64,000 bases of DNA from Lactarius indigo (Eukaryota > Basidiomycota > Agaricomycetes > Russulales > Russulaceae), in the NCBI GenBank assembly GCA_025766275.1, contig JAFKAC010000121.1, forward strand, positions 62,001 to 126,000, read 5' to 3'. The position numbers and the translations under genes are program-made. The notes below the pieces were generated by a model. That model ran no database searches, was not told the origin of the DNA, and was given only the letters and a program-made list of their open reading frames with translations. This document shows positions 46,101 to 56,514 of this stretch, piece after piece; position 1 is the first letter of the stretch, and each line of letters opens with the position of its first letter.

Positions 46101-47855
46101 ATAGTGATTATCTATACTTTGGGTCCAGCCTCGAATTGTACTTTCTAGAAATTAGGGTCATATCTCACCATCTTTGAAGGAATTTCACTGCACCTGTATA
46201 GAAATAAATTATTAGTAAAACATATTCAAAATTTATATATTGTATTGATTCAAAGATGTGTAAGTGCCCTAGATGCCTTAACATATGATGTATCTGTGCA
46301 GCTCATTATAACTACTTCACTGCCACCATCAACAGTTGGCATAATTTCGAACACATATAACACAAAAAGTTATATTTTTTGGCCACAATCAAAAGTCTAA
46401 ATTAAACACATTCAAAATGTTGGCCACTTTAAATATATTCAATGATGTAATATATTTTATGAATATAAATGAGTACAAGTCAATGTGTAAGTAGAAACAG
46501 GAAAATAGTATCAAGTTGATTATTCAGTGGACACACCAAAAACAAGTTCTAAGTTAATTTATTGAGTGAGAGGGGGATAATTCATTGAACTGTAGACCAT
46601 AAGGTAGAAGTACTGCATATAAGGATAATAACTAAATAATGATGATGTAGGTTGTGAGAGAGAAAGTAGTGGCATGAAAGTATAGAGAGGCACATATGTT
46701 GAGGCATGTATCAGGCATATAGGAAGGAATGAGGGGATGAGAGAGGTGCTGATGCTACAAAATATACTAGGTTTGACTTGACATCTGCCTGTGCCTGTGT
46801 ATTGGTAGCAGTAAAGTAAGTGTCAGGTTTAACACACCTGCTAGACTGCTCTTTAGCTTCATATGGGTCTTGATTTGCCTGATCTCACTTGTAGTTGATT
46901 TCACTGATTATCTCAGCAATAAGTGCATTGTCAACCTTTCCCCTGCATTTCTCACCCCACCTTACACCTATACATTCAGCCATAATAGTTGATTTGAGAT
47001 TATTGCCTTCTTTTTGAGGAGCTGCAGGTTGTTGCCAGCTGATAATATAACAATGTTAAGGTGGGTGCAGATTGCACAGACTGACCTCACTAACTCTGAT
47101 TTGATGTCCCTTAGTGCCTGAGATAGTAACTGCTAAGACAACATAATGATATTGTTGACAGTAGAAATTAGTAATGCAGCATTCTCCTGACTAGTAGTAT
47201 TACTGTTTTCTTGGATGTGATGTAAGTCTGATGCTATTGGCAGTGGTTGAGTGGTAAGAGCTAATTTCTTTGCATTCTCAAAGTAATGCTACATGGTAGC
47301 TATATGTTTGCAGAATTAAATGTGTAGGAAATCCTTACAATTGTACTCATTGATTATTTTATTGACAGAATAAATGTTTTTTTAGTTTAAGGAGCACACC
47401 ATGACACACCCCTGATTGACAACTTTAATATAGTCATAGGGGATATTTAAGGCAAGTACAAGGATATCATTTGTGTACACTTTTGCTAATTTGAAGCCAT
47501 TTATATCAATGTCTTGACACTTCAGGCAATCAAGGATATGCAGCAATGGATTATTGAGGAGCATATTAATGAGATTGTTGATACACCAGTTGCACTTCCC
47601 ATTTAGCCATTTTTATTTGAGCACATAGTGATATCTGAGCCAAAACCCTAAGATATATAAGAATATTACATATGCTTCTAAAAGCATCTTGTTGTCACCT
47701 TTCTCAAAGATTGTTCAATCCAGACAGAAAACAGTGAACCACATCTTCTTGCAAAAGATCTATTTCTGAGTCAGGTACTTGGCTAAGCTCTGGGGGACAA
47801 ATTTGTCATTCTAAATATCTCTTTGCCATGTGCTAAATTTAGTGTCATCTGTAGT
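43150..47855. other. AT-rich DNA with no recognisable gene
   Basis: A poly-A run sits at about 43857-43873. Two copies of a hairpin-like motif CAGTTACTGCCTTCTAGCAT...ACTGAG lie near 43965 and 44088 and resemble the duplicated motif of the copia LTR at 7521/7641, so an old LTR may be here. The 96-residue ORF at 44837-45127 shows no family trait. I see no TIR pair or domain in the rest. Confidence 0.5.
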
Positions 47856-47857
47856 TA

Positions 47858-49181
47858 CAGCCGTTTACAAATCGATAGAGCGCTTTTCCAAAAAGCGTGG
47901 ATCTGGCGGGGCTTCGGGAACCCCCGTGTTGGGGCTTACCATTGACTTACCGGGTTTTTTTTGAAATAATACTAATAATATACCGGGAAAATGACTAAAA
48001 AAAAAAGCGATCAAAGCCTCTAGAGTAGACATAGTGCCCTTCTTAGTGGGATGGTAGTCCTCCTAAGGCGTCGTATGCAGCCTGCAGAAACTACAGTTAC
48101 AGTGGCCTGAGCCCCAACTCCGTCTGAGCATCTGCAGGTCTTGGGGCATGTGATACGTTGCAAGGTGTCGTGCACGCGTCCGCGGGACGTGCGCCGTCGT
48201 ATGCGGGTCCGCAGTGATTGGGGATGTGTTGCTCTTGAAGGGCTAAACGTGCGTGGACGTGTGGCAGGGTCGGGAACAGAAACGAGGTTGGGTTGTTGCA
48301 GGTGGTCGAGAATGGTCGTGCACGTTTGCGCGTGACACGAAACTTCATATAAGTAGTCGCATGAGTCAAGAATACGGTTTTTTCGAGCCAATAAGGCCAC
48401 GCGCAAATGCGGAACGCTGGGGAATAAAACGAATGAGCCAGACTCAACTATGATAAATGTAAGTGACGAAGTTGTGGTGTGGTGTTGATGTCCAAGATAG
48501 GAAATAGGGCAGTCACGTGCTCAATTTGTTCTGCAGACTGCAGTACAGTACAGTGAGCCCAACTTCTTATTACCTGGTCCTCACATCGGACTGTTGAGTT
48601 CAGTGACATTTGTTTTCCCCAGCTTTCTGCATTTGTGTGCGGCCTTATTGGCTCGAAAAAACCGTATTCCCGACTTATGTGACTACTTATATGAAGTTTC
48701 GTGTCACGCGCAAACGTGCACGACCATTCTCGACCACCTGCAACAACCCAACCTCGTTTCTGTTCCCGACCCTGCCACACGTCCACGCACGTTTAGCCCT
48801 TCAAGAGCAACACATCCCCAATCACTGCGGACCCGCATACGACGGCGCACGTCCCGCGGACGCGTGCACGACACCTTGCAACGTATCACATGCCCCAAGA
48901 CCTGCAGATGCTCAGACGGAGTTGGGGCTCAGGCCACTGTAACTGTAGTTTCTGCAGGCTGCATACGACGCCTTAGGAGGACTACCATCCCACTAAGAAG
49001 GGCACTATGTCTACTCTAGAGGCTTTGATCGCTTTTTTTTTTAGTCATTTTCCCGGTATATTATTAGTATTATTTCAAAAAAAACCCGGTAAGTCAATGG
49101 TAAGCCCCAACACGGGGGTTCCCGAAGCCCCGCCAGATCCACGCTTTTTGGAAAAGCGCTCTATCGATTTGTAAACGGCTG
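47858..49181. mobile_element. Long foldback element with TA target duplication (1324 bp)
   Basis: The termini CAGCCGTTTACAAATCGATA are perfectly inverted and flanked by TA (47856-47857 and 49182-49183), as in Tc1/mariner-type elements. The arms extend about 590 bp each (to about 48450 and from about 48590), nearly identical in their outer parts and diverging near the centre; the loop is about 140 bp. The arms contain the GC-rich module seen at 26430-27350. The mirrored 128- and 141-residue ORFs are the same arm read twice. No transposase is present. Confidence 0.88.
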
Positions 49182-49211
49182 TAAGACCCATTTTTGGATC
49201 AGGGCTCAAAT

Positions 49212-49725
49212 TGTTGATAAGTAACCCTTGTACCCTTGTATACTTAGCAGCTTAAAGGACAAGCAGATAATAGACTACAATTAGATTAGATTATGTAATC
49301 TGAACAATGTTGAATATGTAGCTTATCTATAACATCATATGAACTATACTAAACTTTTATTGTACTATGTTTGTATTCTATTTTTGTTCTTATCTTTATA
49401 ATAATGTTACTATGATATCATTTCAGTCTAGACTTTCTTTGTTCTTTACACCTTGTTTTCTATTTGTATATTTCCTTTATCCTATATGTAGCACAATGTC
49501 TCTTGTGCTTGTGACTCTGTATTACACCCCTTATATAAAGGTCACTCCTGTACAGTATAAGTAGAGTGGCTTATATATACTGATCCACATCAGTTCTCTC
49601 ACTGCTTATGTGTCAGATATCTATCTACTTCACCTCTGCAAGATCTTTTATTTGCTTCTAGCTACTAGCCTTATCTCACCACAGTCAGTCACTATGAGAA
49701 TGTACTATTCTCTTGCTGCTCATCA
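49212..49725 (+). repeat. Old solo copia LTR (about 514 bp)
   Basis: It runs TGTTGATAAGTAACCC to CTGCTCATCA, is collinear with the 616-bp copia LTR in the opposite orientation to 11444-17783, and has many indels. The flanks CAAAT and CAAAG match at 4 of 5 bases. Its left edge is only about 30 bp from the foldback element. Confidence 0.75.
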
Positions 49726-51310
49726 CAAAGGTCTTAAAACTTGGCAATGAAAAAGTGGGTTTGATTGGCACAGAGCACATGTCATCAGCAATTAAATACT
49801 ATCATTCTCATACCTCTGCAAAAAAACACTAATTATTTTTTGTAGCTTCAACAACACATCATAACTACTTCATTTTGTACTTAGTAATAGACACATGTAT
49901 CTCCTACTCAAATCAGATTTCTATTTGTTTATTTCTGAATCTGTTTAACATGGAGTGATAGGACCCACCTCTGCAAGTTTCAGTCACATGTTGTTATGGC
50001 AGCCGTAGGAGGGCTGTAGGCTTCAATAGATGGAGGGATAGGTGGTGTTTCAGTAAATATGGCAAAATGTGGTAACATGTGTCAGTTATTTTTACTGTCT
50101 GAAGAGGAGTTCAAATTTCTTGCCAAGTTGAGTCACATTTTGTCACCTCTTCAGGGACCTAGGTGAGATTGTTGTCTCCAACCTGATCACCTCCATTTAC
50201 AGACTTCGAATTTCACAGTCACTGTGGTGATAGATGATAACATAATAGTAAGGCAAATTTCAGTAGGAATTTCAGGATCTCTGGGATCTGAGGGTGTAGA
50301 CATATATTCTAGACCACCTCATCACCTTTGTCAATTTGTCATGACCATAGTTTTTCTCTAATCCTCATTGTATTGTTTAATCTCAAATCTATACATGCAA
50401 GAGAACATGCTGTATTTATTTTAGGAAGAAAAGATGCTAGGAAAATACTGATCTACTGAGATCTTTCAGACTTTGCAGATATGGGTACATTTGCAGAGAT
50501 GTGGGAACAATAGTACTTAAAAATGTAGGTATATAATGCATATTTTATTTACTTAAGCCTAGATCTCAATTGGTTCTAATTATTGATGATAAGATATCTG
50601 AACTTTGAGATTTGATAAAATCAAGAAAATATATCATTCTTACCTAAAATCCACTGAATGATAGCATCCAGGCCACCAGAACCTCTGCATTAATGATTAG
50701 TGAAGTACCTTATATTATTAATACTGGCAAGATGCACCACAACCCCAATAATCCTACATCATAATTGTAAATAACAAGAACCCCTTGTATTGCATAGTGT
50801 TATACATCATATTCATTCCTAGGAATGTGTTACTGAGGATTCAAAACCATTGCTTTTATAATTTTGTCTGGATATATAGGGTGAAGAGGTCAGGCATGAG
50901 ATTAGATCCCTCTGATGGGAGATTACATCTATTCTTGTAATACATGAAATCCCCATCAGAGTGTATATTCTTGATCTAAATTTGAGTTAAGTTTGCATTA
51001 TTCAAATTTAATTGAATTCACTCTTGTTCAACAAGCATCCTCAATTGAGTAGTGATCTCACTCATGCTGACTATATTAAGCACACATATGCTTTTTCTGA
51101 CAATTCTAGTTTAGATTAAATAAAATAAAATATCAATTTTAGAATGTACTATTTCTTTATTTATCAGGCCCAATCTGATAAGCTACTAATGTGTTCCCAT
51201 GTGGGTACCTAGATTCAAATGTGTTTCAAATTGTCCTTTCCAGTAGGATAGAAATGAGTAAGATGGGAATGACCAGGGGTATATCTGCCAAGGATAGAGG
51301 ATGTGTGCGG
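49726..51310. other. AT-rich DNA with no recognisable gene
   Basis: There are no ORFs of note and no element ends that I can pair. Confidence 0.5.
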
Positions 51311-51315
51311 ATTGT

Positions 51316-51898
51316 TGTTAATAAGTGACCCTTGAGCATTTAGCAGCTCAATATGGACTTGTAGATATCGGACTACTGTAGATTAGATTTGATCTGTATA
51401 ATCTAGGACTCTTAGTTTATCTATGACATCACTGTACAATGACATCATATGGACTACTCAAGACTCTTCATTGTACTTCATCCCTTTGTTCTTCTTTAGG
51501 TCTTATCCTTATTGTGATGTCACTATGATATCACCGTGTTCTGGACTTTCTTTGTTCTCTTTGCCTTGTTCTCCATTTAGCACACTCCTTTGTCCTGTAT
51601 GTAGAACAACACTCCTTGTATTCTGTGACCCTATGTTACAACTCTTGTAGTAGTGTCACACCACTGTACAGTATAAGTATAGTACCCTGTACACCCTGGT
51701 CCACGTTAGTTCTCACTCTGCTGTGCACCAGGTAAAGTCTTTCCCTTGTAATACTATTATCAGTTCTCACTCTGCTGTGTGCCAGACTTCACTCTTGCTT
51801 CACTCTTGACACACCTGTTGCTGCTTCCAGCTACTCAGTATTTCTCACCACAGTCCTCAGTCTACTGTGAGTATATTATTTATGTGTGCTATTCATCA
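51316..51898 (+). repeat. Solo copia LTR (583 bp)
   Basis: It runs TGTTAATAAGTGACCC to GCTATTCATCA, with a perfect 5-bp duplication ATTGT at 51311-51315 and 51899-51903. It belongs to the same family as the 616-bp LTRs, diverged. A TATAAGTA box near 51675 gives the plus orientation. Confidence 0.9.
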
Positions 51899-51903
51899 AT
51901 TGT

Positions 51904-52597
51904 GTGGGGATAGATGTTAATCTTCACTAGACAAGGGCAGCCTGCTTTCAGTTGCTTATGCTTCTTTCTAGATTTCTGATTAGTCTTCCTCTGGTAGCCC
52001 TTGTTTCCTCCTATACTCTGGCACACACACACCTAGAGATGAGAGGCAGTATACACTGCACTTCATATGATGAAATGGTCTGGGCTAAGCAGAGTTCCAT
52101 GCCATGAGCTGCCTGCTTATTCTTGCACCATTGATGGAACTCATTGTTAGAATCCCATTCTAGATTATATCTGTTCTCTCAGTTGTACATTATGCTTCTG
52201 TGCAATTGCAAGAGGATGGGATCAATTGGCTTGGCATTCCAGTGTTTAAATTGGTTAGTGTCTTCACTAGGACTTGTCTTAGCTTATGTCATATTTGTCT
52301 TGGCTTGTATTGTGCTTGTCTTAGCCTATGTTGTAACTGGCAGCATAGTAGCAGGGGATAATAGTAAGTACAGTACATTCATGTCTCTTCACACTGCATA
52401 TCTCCCACTACATTCTGTGGACTGTGAACTGTTGCACTGTAGCATTGTCTTATATAAGTTAAATAGTAATAATACAAATATTGTTTTATTTGTTTGGGAT
52501 TTAAAAAAAACAAGATTTATCGAACCTGCTGAGTTTTGATTGGTGGATGCTGAAACTTGCATTATATGTCTCTGTGTTATTACAAGAACACTATCTG
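51904..52597. other. No recognisable gene
   Basis: An ORF at 52144-52539 contains an imperfect repeat (TTGTCTTAGCTTATGT-like, 52270-52330) that mimics a membrane segment. No other sign of coding is present. Confidence 0.45.
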
Positions 52598-52981
52598 ACC
52601 ATCTGATTAGATCATGCAGAATTACACCTACATATATACATATATAGAATTATATATGTCCAGAAAGCTTGAGTATGTGGATGTCCACTTCCTGGCCTTC
52701 TATGGGGTACAGACAACTTGGTAGACACTGCATATGCATAAGATGGCTACACACTTTCTAACTTGGCATGTGCATCTAGTATATACAAAGGTGTATATAC
52801 TAGATGCACATGCCAAGTTAGAAAGTGTGTAGCCATCTTATGCATATGCAGTGTCTACCAAGTTGTCTGTACCCCATAGAAGGCCAGGAAGTGGACATCC
52901 ACATACTCAAGCTTTCTGGACATATATAATTCTATATATGTATATATGTAGGTGTAATTCTGCATGATCTAATCAGATGGT
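52598..52981. repeat. Perfect palindrome: 190-bp arms, 4-bp loop
   Basis: The arms 52598-52787 and 52792-52981 are exact reverse complements by direct comparison, with the loop AAGG at 52788-52791. There is no indel, since the mirrored coordinates sum to a constant. There is no TG...CA or TA-type terminus and no clear target duplication. Such a structure can extrude as a 190-bp hairpin. Confidence 0.96.
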
Positions 52982-52982
52982 A

Positions 52983-53045
52983 TCGGTTAAGGGTAATTAA
53001 GGGTAGTTTGGATATAACCCTAACATAGGGTTAGGGTTTATCATG
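52983..53045 (+). repeat. Degenerate telomere-like repeats beside the palindrome
   Basis: The stretch contains GGTTAAGGGTAATTAAGGG, then ATAACCCTAACATAGGG and GTTAGGGTTT, with TTAGGG-like units in both orientations. The telomere repeat of basidiomycetes is TTAGGG. It is only about 60 bp long, so chance cannot be excluded. Confidence 0.45.
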
Positions 53046-53161
53046 TGGTCTGTGAAGTCCCACCTCCAACCCAAGCTCATAATATATAGTACCTCTAGCC
53101 AACAGTATTGCACCTCTGTACATAATAGGAGGTCCTGTTGAGCTCAGCTGAGCTCAGCTAT

Positions 53162-55690
53162 GAGTGTCCTGGATACTCATAATATACCCGCATGATTGCA
53201 TGCACTTTCTGTGTCTCAAAGCCATCTGACTTGTTTGATGTGTGTATACGTCAGTTCTATGCCTGAGCACATGCCAGTGAGTGTCTGTACTCATCTGTGA
53301 GCGTCCTGGACGCTCACACACTGCATGCAGACTGCACATCATGTACACACATGATTGTGTGCACCTCCTATGTCTCAAGGCAATATGACTTGTTTTATGT
53401 ATGTGTGCATCAGTTCTATGCCTGAGCATGTGCCAGTGAGTGTCTGTACTCATGTGTGAGCGTCCAGGACGCTCATGCACTGCACATAGACTACACATTG
53501 TGTGCACACATGATTGTGTGTATCTGCTGTGTCTCAGGCATTTAGATTTGTTTGATGTGTGTGTGAATCGGTTATGTATCTCAGCATGGGAAATTGAGTG
53601 TCTAAGCTCATTAATGAGCGTCCTGGACGCTCATACACTGCATACACACTGCACATCATGTGCACACACAATTGTGTGCACCTACTGTGTCTTAAGGTAA
53701 TCTAATTTGTTTGATATGCATGTGCATCAGTTCTATGCCTGGGCATGTGCCAGTGAGTGTCTGTACTCATATATGAGCGTCCTGGATGCTCACACAATGC
53801 ACACACAGTGCGCATTATATGCACACATGATTGTGTGCATCTGCTGTGTCTCAAGCATTTAGGTTTGTTTAATGTGCACATGTCTCAATTCTGCATCATA
53901 GCACATGACACTGAGTGTCTGTACTCATCTGTGAGCGTCCTGGACGCTCACATACTATACACAAACTGCACATTATGTGCACATATGATTGTGTGCATCT
54001 TTTGTGTTTCAAGCATTATAATTGTTTGATGCATGGACACATCAATTCTACATCACAGCACATGACATGGAGTGTCTGTACTCATCTGTGAGCGTCCAGG
54101 ACGCTCACACACTGCACACACACTGCACATTATGTGCACACATGATTGTATGCATCTTCTGTGTTTCAAGAATTATATCTATTTGACACGTGCACACACC
54201 AATTCTGCATCACAGCATGTGACATGGAGTGTCTGTACTCATCTGTGAGCGTCCTGGACGCTCACACACTGCACACAGACTGCACATTATGTGCACATAT
54301 AATTGTATGCATCTTCTATGTCTCAAGCATTATATCTATTTGATGCATGCACACATCAATTCTGCATCACAGCACATGACATGGAGTGTCTGTACTCATC
54401 TGTGAGCGTCCTGGACGCTCACATACCATACACAGACTGCACATTATGTGCATACATGATTGTGTGCATCTGCTGTGTCTTAAGCATTATATTTATTTGA
54501 TGCGCGCACACATCAATTCTGCATCACAGCACGTGACATGGAGTGTCTGTACTCATCTGTGAGCGTCCTGGACGCTCACATACCATACACAGACTGCACA
54601 TTATGTGCACACATGATTATGTGCACCTTCTGTGTCTCAAGCATTCAGATTTGTTTAATATGCATGTGTATCAATTCTGTATCTGAGAATGTGCCACTGA
54701 GTATCTGTACTCATCTGCGAGCGTCCTGGATGCTCACACGCTGCACGCAGACTGCACATTATGTGCATATATGATTGTGTGCATCTGCTGTGTCTTAAGC
54801 ATTATATTTATTTGATGCGCGCACACATCAATTCTGCATCACAGCACGTGAAATGGAGTGTCTGTACTCATCTGTGAGCGTCCTGGACGCTCACACACTG
54901 CACACAGACTGCACATTATGTGCATACATGATTGTGTGCATCTGCTGTGTCTTAAGCATTATATTTATTTGATGCACGCACACATCAATTCTGCATCACA
55001 GCACATGACATGAAGTGTCTGTACTCATCTGTGAGCGTCCTGGACGCTCACATACCATACACAGACTGCACATTATGTGCACACATGATTATGTGCACCT
55101 GCTGTGTCTCAAGCATTCAGATTTGTTTAATATGCATGTGTATCAATTCTGTATCTGAGAATGTGCCACTGAGTGTCTGTACTCATCTGCGAGCGTCCTG
55201 GACGCTCACACACTGCTTACACACTGCACATTATGTGCACACATGATTGTATGCATCTTCTGTGTTTCAAGAATTATATTTGTTTGATGCGCGCACACAT
55301 CAATTCTATATCACAGCACATGACACTGAGTGTCTGTACTCATCTGTGAGCGTCCTGGACGCTCACACACTGCACACACACTGCACATTATGTGCACACA
55401 TGATTGTATGCATCTTCTGTGTTTCAAGAATTATATCTATTTGACACGTGCACATACCAATTCTGCATCACAGCACGTGACATGGAGTGTCTGTACTCAT
55501 CTGTGAGCGTCCTGGACGCTCACACACTGCACACAGACTGCACATTATGTGCACACATGATTGTATGCATCTTCTATGTCTCAAGCATTATATCTGTTTG
55601 ATGTGCACACACATCAATTCTGCATCACAGCACATGACACTGAGTATCTGTACTCATCTGTGAGCATCTAGGATGCTCACAGACTGCATA
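53162..55690 (+). repeat. 157-bp satellite, 17 copies
   Basis: The core GAGCGTCC-W-GGACGCTC starts at 53299, 53458, 53616, 53775, 53933, 54090, 54247, 54404, 54561, 54719, 54876, 55033, 55191, 55348 and 55505, with decayed copies at 53162 and 55662. Spacing is 157-159 bp. The rest of each unit (CACACTGCACACAGACTGCA, ACATTATGTGCACACATGAT, GTGTCTGTACTCATCTGT) does not resemble the 110-bp satellite. Confidence 0.95.
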
Positions 55691-55714
55691 TAGAGTGTAC
55701 ATGTTGTTAATGAT

Positions 55715-55770
55715 GTGCCTAGCCCACCCCTGGCCCACCCCTGGCCTACCCCTGGTCCACCCCTGGGCAT
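55715..55770 (+). repeat. Short 11-bp tandem repeat (CCCACCCCTGG)
   Basis: Four near-identical units (GCCCACCCCTG) with one or two changes lie at the right edge of the 157-bp satellite. Confidence 0.85.
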
Positions 55771-56284
55771 GCTGCTGAATTCACCCCTAGGGTGTGTAAA
55801 AAGTGCTCATAAGAAGTCTCTCGTAGATCAAGGACCGGCGCTTAGCATGTCGACGGACGAAACGAGTACGTGACCGGCGCTAGTCCGGCCCGGAAAGAAG
55901 TAGTTCCTAGCAGTGGGCGCTAATCTGAGATCTGATCTCACGGAGATCTCCGAGGGGAGCCGGGTGCCAGGGGGCTGGCACAGGCACTTAGGCACAGGGG
56001 CGCAAGGTACAGGCCCGAGATGCATCTCATGGGAATAAACCCCAGGGGATAATTCGAGGGATTCCCCTTTACCGCGCGCGCAAGGTACGTCCGTTCCCGA
56101 GTCACCGCATTGACTCACTTACTTTTGGGGATGTCCGGACCTTGTCCACGGAGTTTCTTATCAGTTGTATGTACAGTTTACCACTAGTCAATCCATGGGG
56201 ATCTGACGGTCTTGCGAAACTAGTGACATGTACATTTGGGGTGCGTCGTAATTCCCGTCGCTGACTTTGTCAGCTTTCAGGGTA
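55771..56284. other. GC-richer DNA with no recognisable gene
   Basis: The base composition rises compared with the satellite. No ORF has family traits. It may be part of a truncated element joined to the chromovirus fragment to the right. Confidence 0.4.
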
Positions 56285-56508
56285 GGCTGTAGTACACCAC
56301 CGAAGGTCGACCTGACCCCCACAGATTATCCGCTGAATTCCCCTCACGGGGCAGCCGGTCCGGTTCACTTACCATTTTTAGACGATCGTATCCTGAAGAG
56401 CATAAAAGCGAAAGGATTGCGTTGTTGGGATCCCCCAGCAGTACCTTGGTACGTCGTCCTCTCCGCCCCTTCAGTTTAACACACCACCTTCGGTGGTGTA
56501 GTACAGCC
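56285..56508. repeat. Perfect 23-bp inverted repeat at the broken end of the chromovirus
   Basis: GGCTGTAGTACACCACCGAA plus GGT (56285-56307) is the exact reverse complement of 56486-56508, with 178 bp between. The right arm ends 6 bp before the first recognisable integrase residue (56515), so it marks the truncation point. Confidence 0.85.
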
Positions 56509-56514
56509 TCACCC

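Noticed and set aside
48020..49019. Two mirrored ORFs of 128 and 141 residues
   Set aside because: They are the two arms of one foldback element; coding is not supported beyond the repeated-module similarity reported separately.
52144..52539. 131-residue ORF with a membrane-like segment
   Set aside because: The hydrophobic stretch comes from an imperfect TTGTCTTAGCTTATG repeat; no other support.
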